DNA of 5,109 bases, from assembly GCA_029261375.1 (NCBI GenBank), contig JAJDBL010000200.1, positions 1-5,109 on the forward strand, read 5' to 3'. Source of the stretch: Nitrospirales bacterium (GTDB lineage Bacteria > Nitrospirota > Nitrospiria > Nitrospirales > UBA2166). Made by a program: the position numbers and the translations under genes. Shown here piece by piece: positions 1 to 5,109 of the stretch. The notes under the pieces were generated by a model that had not been told where the DNA came from, ran no database searches, and saw nothing but the letters and a program-made list of their open reading frames with translations. How positions within the stretch are numbered: position 1 is the first letter of the stretch; every line of letters starts with the position of its first letter.

Positions 1-213
1 GTGTTCCTGATGATCGCGTTCGGCGCCGCCTTCGGTTATACCGTTATGTCACGTATGTCTTTGCTGATCGGACGGTTTGATGACCTGATCGTGTTCTCGG
101 GCGCTGAATATGGCCGTCCAACCTTTGTCTGGATCGCGCTAGTTGTAGGATTCCTCGCGTACTTTCACTATCGCGACAAACGCAAGGCCGAATCCCTGAA
201 TTCCTCCTCCTAA
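1..213 (+). CDS. Membrane protein, C-terminal fragment (5' end outside window)
   Basis: This frame is open from the first base to a TAA at 211-213 and gives 70 residues. The first codon is GTG, but it sits exactly at the window edge with no visible ribosome binding site, so this is most likely the tail of a longer gene. Two hydrophobic stretches are visible: roughly residues 2-24, rich in Gly/Ala and Met, and residues 41-56 (FVWIALVVGFLAYF region). The second is followed by a basic tail (RDKRK) that would sit in the cytoplasm by the positive-inside rule. A short polar segment containing GRFDDL joins them. I do not recognise the family from this fragment. It could be the end of a multi-pass integral membrane protein. 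The next gene starts 118 nt downstream and probably has its own promoter. Confidence 0.6.
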   Translation: MFLMIAFGAAFGYTVMSRMSLLIGRFDDLIVFSGAEYGRPTFVWIALVVGFLAYFHYRDKRKAESLNSSS

Positions 214-229
214 GCAACTGCCAATATCG

Positions 230-259
230 TTGACCCGCCTTCATAGGCAGGCGTACCAT
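230..259 (+). promoter_or_regulatory. Possible sigma70-type promoter for the YWTD protein gene
   Basis: TTGACC at 230-235 matches five of six bases of the -35 consensus. TACCAT at 254-259 matches four of six of the -10 consensus, with an 18-nt spacer. It lies in the 118-bp gap between two genes, about 70 nt before the chosen GTG start, which would leave an untranslated leader of about 65 nt. The leader contains a small hairpin, GATCG-GTT-CGATC, at 286-298 with no following U-run. The match could be chance. Confidence 0.3.
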
Positions 260-322
260 CGTCATATTCCATGTGTAGCAACGTTGATCGGTTCGATCTG
301 TGTATCGCGTAAAGGTCCTAAC

Positions 323-327
323 AGGAG
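323..327 (+). promoter_or_regulatory. Shine-Dalgarno site deciding the GTG start at 332
   Basis: AGGAG lies four bases before the GTG at 332-334. It is the only good ribosome binding site near the N-terminus of the large gene. The predicted protein then begins directly with a signal peptide, which supports this start over the in-frame TTG at 230 or the ATG at 374. Confidence 0.7.
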
Positions 328-331
328 AAAA

Positions 332-3300
332 GTGAAGGTTCATGTCCCACAACTCCTAGCGTCGGTACTCCTCATGTCGCTGATCTCGAGCGAGCAGGCT
401 CTCGCTCAGTCAAAAATCTATACCGCGAACTTCGATACAATTCAGCGCGCCAACTTGGACGGAAGCGATGCCGAAGATGTCATTACCCTGAGAAATGGGT
501 ATACCAACAGCATGGCAGTGGATACAGTCGGCGGGAAACTATACTGGATTGATTTTGCAGGTCATGTCATTCAACGGGCGAATGTAGATGGTAGCGAGGT
601 CGAAGACCTTGTGAATCTCGGGCTTCGTTCGGCGTCTGATATTGCGTTGGACATTGCTCGTGGAAAAATGTATTGGTCCGATGGTGCCGCAATTCACCGT
701 GCCAACGTCGATGGGACTGAGGTTGAAGTCCTAGTAACTTTGAGAAGCGGGAGTGCTCACGACATTGCGTTGGATGTCGCTCATGGAAAACTCTATTGGA
801 TCAATTTCGGAGAGCACGTGATTCAGCGCGCTAATTTAGACGGTGGCGAGATCGAAGATATTGTAGGCGGCAGAGAGCCTGGGATTCGTCGCTTCATAGC
901 GTTGGATGTAGCCGGTGGTCACATGTACTGGGTCAATTCTATCTCGCAAGGCCGGATTGGAGCATCCATCGATACGATTCAGCGAGCAAAGTTGGATGGT
1001 GGGGCGGTGGAAGATGTCGTAACCGTTGGCACAGACTTTGTGACGGCATTCGCGTTGGACGTGGCTGAACGAACAATGTACTGGTTTACTTGTGGTTTGG
1101 AAGCATTTTATCAGCGGACAACGCTTGATGGTGGGGAAATTGAGAATCTCACGACGAGTCTGAAACTGTGTCCTGGAGACATGGCCCTGACTGTAGATGT
1201 TCCGGCGATCCCGCCAGTGGTTCAAGACCCGGTATTCCCGTCTGAGCCCATGGATGAAGCTGTCGCTCGGTCCAAGGTGTATTGGACCAGCGCGCGTACA
1301 GATGCGATCAAGCGGGCGAACTTCGACGGCAGTCAGATCGAAGACGTCGTGCCGGTTTTCGCGCGATCAGTTAAGAGCTTTGCAGTGGATCCAGTTGGAA
1401 GGCACTTGTACTGGGCCAGTAGTCCGGCTGGCGTAATTCAGCGAGCCAACTTCGATGGCACCGGGGTCGAGAACATTCTGTTAGGATTTTCGCGTGCTCC
1501 TACTGCTCTTGTTGTTGATGCGCTTGGAAGGAAAATATATTGGTCCGACGAGATACAAGTTTTTCGCGCCGATCTTGATGGAAGCGGGGTAGAAGTTATT
1601 GTGCCAGGGTTTTCTTTTCCTGGCCCAAGCTTTGCCCTTGACCCTATAGCGGAAAAGCTCTATTGGGTGAAGGTTGGCACTATTCATCGTGCCAACTTGG
1701 ATGGAAGTGGAGATGAAGTTCTCGCTTCAGGGGTCAGAATTGGCCGAATTGTGCTTGAGGCGTCTGGCGGAAAAATATATTGGCCTGAGGGCGGCGTGAT
1801 TCGCCGCGCCAACCTCAATGGTAGCGGAGTCACAGATATTATTTCTGCAGAGACGTGTTGTGTTGGGACGGTCGTGCTTGATGTGGCTGACGGGAAAATG
1901 TACTGGTCTGAAGGGCAACAGCGAAATGTGATTCGGCGCGCGAACCTAGATGGGAGTGGAGCGGCAATTGTTCTGTCCTCAACTCCGAACGTCGGTTTCG
2001 GTGTAGATTCAGGCACTATCTATGTGACGAACTCTTTGACGATTATTCGCGCCGACATCGATGATGGGGAGATGGAAGACCTATTCCCTAACGTAAATGC
2101 CAGAAATGGGGATATCGCACTGGACGTACCTGCCAGCAAGATGTACTGGATTGGCAGTGGGGGTACGATTCGATCGGCAGACCTCGATGGCAGCAACGCT
2201 CGAGACGTATTTCTCGCTGCAGCCATCGATCCGAGTGGTTCATTGGTCGTTGGCCTTAAAAAATTGTACTGGATTGACGCTATCAACGATGGGAAGACCG
2301 TTTGGCGGGCCGATCTGAACGACGGTGAGATCGAAGACCTCTTTTCTCCCGGGACAATCAATCCGCACGACATCGCGTTGGATACGGTTCGTGGGAAACT
2401 CTACTGGACCAATTGTGATGAGCGTACGATTAAGCGGGCAAACTTGAATGGAGACGGCATCGAAGATCTTGCCGTCCCTGATGTGAACTGTCCTAATGAT
2501 ATCGTCTTGGACGTTGTCGATGGCAAGATGTACTGGACCTTCGCTCGTACGATTCGACGTGCAAATCTGGATGGTAGCGAGATAGAAAATGTCATTAACC
2601 TCAGGAGTGGGCATGTCAACGATGTTGCATTAGATATTGCCGCGGGAAAACTGTATTGGACCAACTCCGACTCCGGAGCCATTGAGCGATCCAACCTAGA
2701 CGGGAGTGAGATCGAAGAATGTCTCATCGATCTGGGTGGGGTTCCCTTTTCCATGGCACTCGCAATCGAACAGCCGGTTTTTCTTGCGCAGTTGAACGCC
2801 ATCACCCATCGAAAGAGAACGATAGGTGATGGACTGGTCGCCCCAATCCACATTCAAAATATCGGCCCCGCCGCGCCGGTTGAAGATGTCGCCCTCGCAC
2901 TGTGGGCATCAGATGATATGACGCTCGACGACGAAAACGATCGGTTGCTTGTTGAAACTACCATCGATAGAGGCAGTTTGCTTCCTGGACAGGACGTTGT
3001 GGTCAAGTTGAGAGAGAAAGCTCTCGACCCAATTGATGGAAAATTCGCGATCGTTACTGTTGAGCAAGACGTGAAGCTCATGAAAATGATCGGTGGACGT
3101 GGCTGCAGCCGGGATGCAACGAAGTACGAAATAGAGCCGAACACGCCCGATGCTCCCCAAGCAGTTGGCACGATTAGTGTAGCTCGGTGCGTCACGGTCG
3201 AAGGAACAATTGACGGCGCGCAGGATGTCGACGGGTATCGTCTGAACGTAAAAGGTGGTCAGACCTTGAATATCGCCTTGACTCACACCCCTGACGCCGA

Positions 3301-3472
3301 ATTCGTCCTAGATGTTTCGAATGGCATGAGCGGACAACTCGATTGTGAAACACCCACAACCTGTACGCTGGTGGTCCCAACGCTAAACACAACAGGGATT
3401 GCGGAGATCGATCTCAGCCTTGTCCCAGTGCGTGGCATGGGCACCTACACCCTCGACATTTTTTCGCAATGA
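332..3472 (+). CDS. Secreted triple beta-propeller protein with 18 YWTD (LDLR class B-like) repeats, CARDB-like and PPC-like domains
   Basis: The product is 1046 residues from GTG 332. Residues 1-25 form a signal peptide: a short basic start, a hydrophobic core (LLASVLLMSLIS) and an ALA|Q cleavage site. Residues 27 to about 812 hold 18 repeats of roughly 38-65 residues, built on the pattern K[LM]YW-x-[DNS]...[IV]xRAN[LVF]DG[SG]xxE[DN]...ALDVAxG. This is the hallmark of YWTD/LDL-receptor class B repeats, six of which make one propeller. The repeats split as 6+6+6, with a Pro-rich linker at about residues 291-313 between propellers 1 and 2. Residues about 815-925 resemble a CARDB/Ig-like domain (IQNIGPAAP, LWASDDMTLDDENDRL, LLPGQDV). 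Residues about 935-1046 resemble a bacterial pre-peptidase C-terminal (PPC) domain (EIEPN, VEGTIDGAQDVDGYRL, KGGQTLNIAL). No catalytic motif, EGF module, LPxTG sorting signal or membrane anchor was seen. A role in extracellular binding or adhesion is inference from the fold; the ligand is unknown. The lipoprotein gene starts 43 nt later without a visible terminator. Confidence 0.9.
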   Translation: MKVHVPQLLASVLLMSLISSEQALAQSKIYTANFDTIQRANLDGSDAEDVITLRNGYTNSMAVDTVGGKLYWIDFAGHVIQRANVDGSEVEDLVNLGLRSASDIALDIARGKMYWSDGAAIHRANVDGTEVEVLVTLRSGSAHDIALDVAHGKLYWINFGEHVIQRANLDGGEIEDIVGGREPGIRRFIALDVAGGHMYWVNSISQGRIGASIDTIQRAKLDGGAVEDVVTVGTDFVTAFALDVAERTMYWFTCGLEAFYQRTTLDGGEIENLTTSLKLCPGDMALTVDVPAIPPVVQDPVFPSEPMDEAVARSKVYWTSARTDAIKRANFDGSQIEDVVPVFARSVKSFAVDPVGRHLYWASSPAGVIQRANFDGTGVENILLGFSRAPTALVVDALGRKIYWSDEIQVFRADLDGSGVEVIVPGFSFPGPSFALDPIAEKLYWVKVGTIHRANLDGSGDEVLASGVRIGRIVLEASGGKIYWPEGGVIRRANLNGSGVTDIISAETCCVGTVVLDVADGKMYWSEGQQRNVIRRANLDGSGAAIVLSSTPNVGFGVDSGTIYVTNSLTIIRADIDDGEMEDLFPNVNARNGDIALDVPASKMYWIGSGGTIRSADLDGSNARDVFLAAAIDPSGSLVVGLKKLYWIDAINDGKTVWRADLNDGEIEDLFSPGTINPHDIALDTVRGKLYWTNCDERTIKRANLNGDGIEDLAVPDVNCPNDIVLDVVDGKMYWTFARTIRRANLDGSEIENVINLRSGHVNDVALDIAAGKLYWTNSDSGAIERSNLDGSEIEECLIDLGGVPFSMALAIEQPVFLAQLNAITHRKRTIGDGLVAPIHIQNIGPAAPVEDVALALWASDDMTLDDENDRLLVETTIDRGSLLPGQDVVVKLREKALDPIDGKFAIVTVEQDVKLMKMIGGRGCSRDATKYEIEPNTPDAPQAVGTISVARCVTVEGTIDGAQDVDGYRLNVKGGQTLNIALTHTPDAEFVLDVSNGMSGQLDCETPTTCTLVVPTLNTTGIAEIDLSLVPVRGMGTYTLDIFSQ
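410..1200 (+). repeat. YWTD propeller 1 (blades 1-6)
   Basis: Six protein-level tandem repeats lie here. They begin at SKIYTANF, GKLYWIDF, KMYWSDGA, KLYWINFG, HMYWVNSI and TMYWFTCG. Blade 1 lacks the Trp (IYTA). Most blades carry a DG[SGT]-x-[VI]E-[DN/V] turn and an [IF]ALDVA strand. Blade 5 has an insertion (SQGRIGASID). Blade 6 has Cys254 and Cys280, a possible disulfide. The DNA of the units is diverged, so the duplications are not recent. Confidence 0.85.
1271..2014 (+). repeat. YWTD propeller 2 (blades 7-12)
   Basis: Six repeats lie here. They begin at SKVYWTSA, HLYWASSP, KIYWSDEI, KLYWVKVG, KIYWPEGG and KMYWSEGQ. Unlike the other two propellers, five of the six blades have Gly at the fourth position of the turn (DGTG, DGSG or NGSG), and the units are shorter. 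Blade 11 has a Cys-Cys pair (residues 509-510). A Pro-rich linker at 1201-1270 precedes this propeller; no linker follows it. Confidence 0.85.
2015..2767 (+). repeat. YWTD propeller 3 (blades 13-18)
   Basis: Six repeats lie here. They begin at TIYVTNSL, KMYWIGSG, KLYWIDAI, KLYWTNCD, KMYWTFAR and KLYWTNSD. The first blade again lacks the Trp (IYVT), as in propeller 1. Blade 16 has Cys695 and Cys720 at the same repeat positions as the Cys pair of blade 6. Blade 17 shares the LRSG...ALDIAxGKLYW segment with blade 3 of propeller 1. Confidence 0.85.
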
Positions 3473-3504
3473 GCGGTGACAGCGAGTAATATTGAGACTG
3501 TGTT

Positions 3505-3510
3505 AAGGAG
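3505..3510 (+). promoter_or_regulatory. Shine-Dalgarno site of the lipoprotein gene
   Basis: AAGGAG lies five bases before the ATG at 3516, a strong match with good spacing. It selects this frame over the overlapping frame that starts at 3553. Confidence 0.75.
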
Positions 3511-3515
3511 ACGCA

Positions 3516-3800
3516 ATGGAGCTTAGAATTTTCATTCTCATGATCGTGTTGCTTGGAATTACGGTTGGTTGCGACCAGGTCGAATCCTCCTCGCCCGAAC
3601 ACTCTCAGAGTGGGCTTGGTGCCGATGGGCCAACGCCATCAAAGACCAATGCGCTCGGTCATGGGGCGAGTTCAAGTCATCCCCAAACGTTTGGCGAGAG
3701 TAAGTTTTCTCCGAAGGGTGGGTATGCGCCGACCTATGAGTCTTCGTCGTCAGACGATGATAAAGACGAAGCAACAAAGAAACAGTCGGAAGGCTACTAA
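3516..3800 (+). CDS. Small predicted lipoprotein, function unknown
   Basis: The product is 94 residues. The N-terminus is a type II signal peptide: Arg4, a hydrophobic core at residues 5-17 and a lipobox-like TVGC with Cys19 as the lipidation site. The mature chain of 76 residues would have Asp at position +2, which in enterobacteria marks lipoproteins for retention in the inner membrane by avoiding the Lol system; whether that rule holds here is unknown. The rest is low-complexity and probably disordered, rich in Ser, Gly, Pro and His. It ends in an acidic-basic tract (SSSSDDDKDEATKK) with no recognisable domain. The gene lies between the YWTD protein gene (43 nt upstream) and the VOC gene (3 nt downstream). 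It ends in tandem in-frame stops, TAA then TAG, directly before the next ATG. I do not recognise the family. The Cys signal and ribosome binding site make it likely to be a real gene. Confidence 0.75.
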   Translation: MELRIFILMIVLLGITVGCDQVESSSPEHSQSGLGADGPTPSKTNALGHGASSSHPQTFGESKFSPKGGYAPTYESSSSDDDKDEATKKQSEGY

Positions 3801-3803
3801 TAG

Positions 3804-4202
3804 ATGAAAGTCGGAAAGTTGCTTCATACCCGCATGCGTGTGAGTGATATGGAGGAGACAATCCGTTTTTATACCGACGTGCTCGGATTGGAAGTATTGG
3901 ATCGCAATACTTCGCCGCGCGGGTCACACTTGGCATTTCTGAAAGTCCCCAATAGTGAAGAGTTGATCGAGTTATGTAGTTTCCCTGCAAGTGGGGCGGT
4001 CAAGGTTCAAGAAGACCTTGTCCATCTCGCGTTTGAAGTGGAAGATATGGATCGGACGATAGAAGAACTCAACACCAAAGGGGTTCCAATTACCGATGGA
4101 CCAACCACCAGTTCATCAGGGAGTCGATTTATCTTCATCGATGCGCCTGATGGCTATGAGATTGAGTTGATCCAACGGCTTCCAGGAACAGCCATTGTCT
4201 AG
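3804..4202 (+). CDS. VOC family / glyoxalase I-type metalloenzyme (lactoylglutathione lyase-like)
   Basis: The product is 132 residues, close to the 135 of E. coli GloA, and is made of two beta-alpha-beta-beta-beta (VOC) modules. Module 1 starts KLLHTRMRVSDMEETIRFY and has the DVLGLEVL helix end. Module 2 starts LVHLAFEVEDMDRTI and ends FIDAPDGYEIELI. The four metal ligands expected from GloA (His5, Glu56, His74, Glu122) align with His8, Glu56, His74 and Glu121, so a mononuclear metal site is very likely intact. Glyoxalase I isomerises the methylglyoxal-glutathione hemithioacetal to S-lactoylglutathione in the cytosol. The TYNWG segment of GloA is replaced here by LCSFPASG, so a different thiol or substrate is possible. 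No signal peptide is present. GGAAGG at 3788-3793 lies 10 nt before the ATG and inside the lipoprotein gene, and only 3 nt separate the two reading frames, so translational coupling is likely. Confidence 0.88.
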   Translation: MKVGKLLHTRMRVSDMEETIRFYTDVLGLEVLDRNTSPRGSHLAFLKVPNSEELIELCSFPASGAVKVQEDLVHLAFEVEDMDRTIEELNTKGVPITDGPTTSSSGSRFIFIDAPDGYEIELIQRLPGTAIV

Positions 4203-4298
4203 GTGCATAGACTGAAGGTCGAAGGCTGAAGGTGAAGCGGGAGACCATCTCATATCATCGACTTAGTCCATTCAGTCTTCGTTTCAAACGCCTGATGG
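4203..4298 (+). other. Intergenic region with heptamer repeat; no clear promoter or terminator
   Basis: This 96-bp gap begins with GAAGG-containing heptamers (4212-4237). An 8-bp inverted repeat has arms AGACTGAA at 4209-4216 and TTCAGTCT at 4271-4278. A short palindrome, CGTTTCAAACG, sits at 4280-4290. TATCAT at 4253-4258 is a possible -10 hexamer but has no convincing -35 partner. No T-run suggestive of an intrinsic terminator follows either arm. Confidence 0.4.
4212..4237 (+). repeat. Short tandem heptamer repeat (CTGAAGG type)
   Basis: Three full units, CTGAAGG, TCGAAGG and CTGAAGG, are followed by a partial TGAAG. They start 10 nt after the VOC stop codon. The outer strand arm partly overlaps an inverted repeat whose other half lies at 4271-4278. 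Confidence 0.6.
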
Positions 4299-5066
4299 TT
4301 GAAATTGGCCGATAGTCCCACGCCCACTTCCCCGCCTGCTGTCAGGATGGTGTTCGCCGGAACTATCCTTGCAGTCCTCGCGGCATTGACTGCCGCGCTT
4401 TCTGGAATTGGGACTCGCGTCGCATGGTGGGATTTTAGAACCGGCTTCATGTTGCTTCGCTGGGGTGCCTACTGTGCGGCTGCTGCGGGATTTCTATGCC
4501 TTGGTGGTGGCATCTGGTCTGCGACGTCCGGTCGGTATCGGAGTGCGTTTATCGGTGCGACCGCACTCTTGGTGAGTATGATTGCAATGAGTCTTCCCTG
4601 GGGGTGGAAGCAGAAGGTGTCGGACGTCCCACCGATTCATGACATCAGTACTGATTTAATATCTCCACCTGAATTCGTGGCGATCCTTCCTCTCCGTAAA
4701 GATGCTCCCAATCCCGCAACATATGGTGGCCCTGACATAGCAACACAACAGAAAGAGGCGTATCCCGACCTTACACCATTGGTGCTTCAGCATCCCCCGG
4801 ACCGTGTATTTGTCCACGCTATGGATGTGATTGATGATATCGGATGGGAGGTGGTTGATACGTCGAAGTCGGAAGGGAGGATCGAAGCGACCGATACGAC
4901 TTTTTGGTTCGGATTCAAGGATGACGTGGTCATTCGTATTCGTCCGTTAAGCGGCGGGAGTAAAGTTGATGTCCGTTCAGTTTCCCGTGTGGGACGGAGC
5001 GACGTGGGGAGCAATGCCCAGCGAATACAAGCGTTTCTCGATGCTATCTCCTCTCGAGAGTCGTGA
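4299..5066 (+). CDS. Membrane-anchored DUF1499 family protein
   Basis: The product is up to 255 residues. Three hydrophobic segments lie at about residues 17-38, 51-73 and 82-101, followed by a soluble domain from about 109 to the end. The soluble part carries what I recognise as DUF1499 features: DVPPIHDISTD (109-119), YPDLTPL (155-161), GWEVVD with GRIEATDTTFWFGFKDDV (182-210) and VDVRSVSRVGRSDVGSNAQRI (223-243). DUF1499 has no established biochemical function, so none is assigned. The start is uncertain. A TGA at 4293-4295 closes the frame upstream, so no earlier start exists. The first candidates are TTG at 4299 and TTG at 4305, and the first in-frame ATG, at 4347, sits at the edge of the first membrane helix. 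None has a good Shine-Dalgarno sequence. The first 16 residues are Pro/Thr/Ser-rich and plausibly cytoplasmic. The gene follows the VOC gene by 96 nt and need not be in the same operon. Confidence 0.85.
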   Translation: MKLADSPTPTSPPAVRMVFAGTILAVLAALTAALSGIGTRVAWWDFRTGFMLLRWGAYCAAAAGFLCLGGGIWSATSGRYRSAFIGATALLVSMIAMSLPWGWKQKVSDVPPIHDISTDLISPPEFVAILPLRKDAPNPATYGGPDIATQQKEAYPDLTPLVLQHPPDRVFVHAMDVIDDIGWEVVDTSKSEGRIEATDTTFWFGFKDDVVIRIRPLSGGSKVDVRSVSRVGRSDVGSNAQRIQAFLDAISSRES

Positions 5067-5079
5067 ACACGTTTAATTT

Positions 5080-5091
5080 AGAATGTATTCT
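5080..5091. promoter_or_regulatory. Small inverted repeat in AT-rich tail, possible operator
   Basis: AGAAT-GT-ATTCT is a perfect 5+2+5 inverted repeat, 13 nt after the DUF1499 stop codon. It overlaps TAGAAT at 5079-5084, which matches five of six bases of a -10 hexamer, but no -35 element is seen at the right distance. It may belong to a gene beyond the window, or be chance. Confidence 0.15.
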
Positions 5092-5109
5092 GTTTCATGG
5101 GTAATTTCG

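Noticed and set aside
237..253. Small hairpins (GCCT-TCAT-AGGC and variants) upstream of the YWTD gene
   Set aside because: The stem is only 4-5 bp, alternatives compete, and no U-run follows. It is not convincing as a terminator or riboswitch.
230..331. In-frame N-terminal extension of the YWTD protein from TTG 230 (34 extra residues)
   Set aside because: It has no ribosome binding site, would bury the signal peptide behind a basic stretch, and its TTG doubles as part of a -35-like hexamer. GTG 332 has AGGAG and starts the signal peptide directly.
1684..2853. Several long antisense open frames across the YWTD repeats
   Set aside because: They mirror the repeated codons of the + strand gene, and their Ser/Arg/Pro-rich repetitive products are what the reverse of YWTD repeats would give.
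3553..3807. Overlapping + strand open frame inside the lipoprotein gene (84 residues, Arg/Met-rich)
   Set aside because: It has no ribosome binding site and a composition typical of a shifted frame. The lipoprotein frame has a strong site and a coherent signal peptide.
3559..3990. Antisense open frame of 143 residues across the lipoprotein/VOC junction
   Set aside because: It runs opposite two well-supported genes and its product shows no domain or membrane pattern.
5051..5060. Perfect palindrome CTCTCGAGAG near the end of the DUF1499 gene
   Set aside because: It lies within coding sequence, is only 10 bp with no loop, and is readily explained by chance.

Overview
The window carries four complete protein-coding genes and the 3' end of a fifth, all on the + strand. 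No RNA gene, insertion sequence or CRISPR array was seen. Signal peptides, a type II lipoprotein signal and a membrane-anchored DUF1499 protein suggest a diderm (Gram-negative-type) bacterium of middling GC. A short run of GAAGG heptamers after position 4211 resembles intergenic repeats I associate with Nitrospira genomes. That taxonomic hint is memory-based inference only.

Layout: (1) 1-213 is the C-terminal end of a membrane protein cut by the window edge. (2) 214-331 is a short leader with a possible sigma70-type promoter and a Shine-Dalgarno site. (3) 332-3472 encodes a 1046-residue exported protein. It has a signal peptide, 18 YWTD (LDL-receptor class B-like) repeats that divide into three six-bladed beta-propellers, a CARDB/Ig-like domain and a PPC-like C-terminal beta domain. 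(4) 3516-3800 is a small, Ser/Asp/Lys-rich predicted lipoprotein. (5) 3804-4202 is a metal-dependent VOC/glyoxalase-I-type enzyme with all four expected metal ligands. (6) 4203-4298 is intergenic, with heptamer repeats and a long-range inverted repeat. (7) 4299-5066 is a three-helix membrane protein with a C-terminal DUF1499 domain and a poorly defined start. (8) 5067-5109 is an AT-rich tail with a small inverted repeat.

Genes 3, 4 and 5 are close together on one strand (43 nt, then 3 nt apart) with no visible terminator between them, so they may be co-transcribed. The lipoprotein/VOC junction looks translationally coupled. No shared pathway is evident: an extracellular multi-propeller protein, an envelope lipoprotein and a cytosolic glyoxalase-like enzyme do not form a recognised system. 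The most distinctive item is the 18-blade YWTD protein, which has LRP-like propeller counts without the EGF modules that separate propellers in animal receptors.
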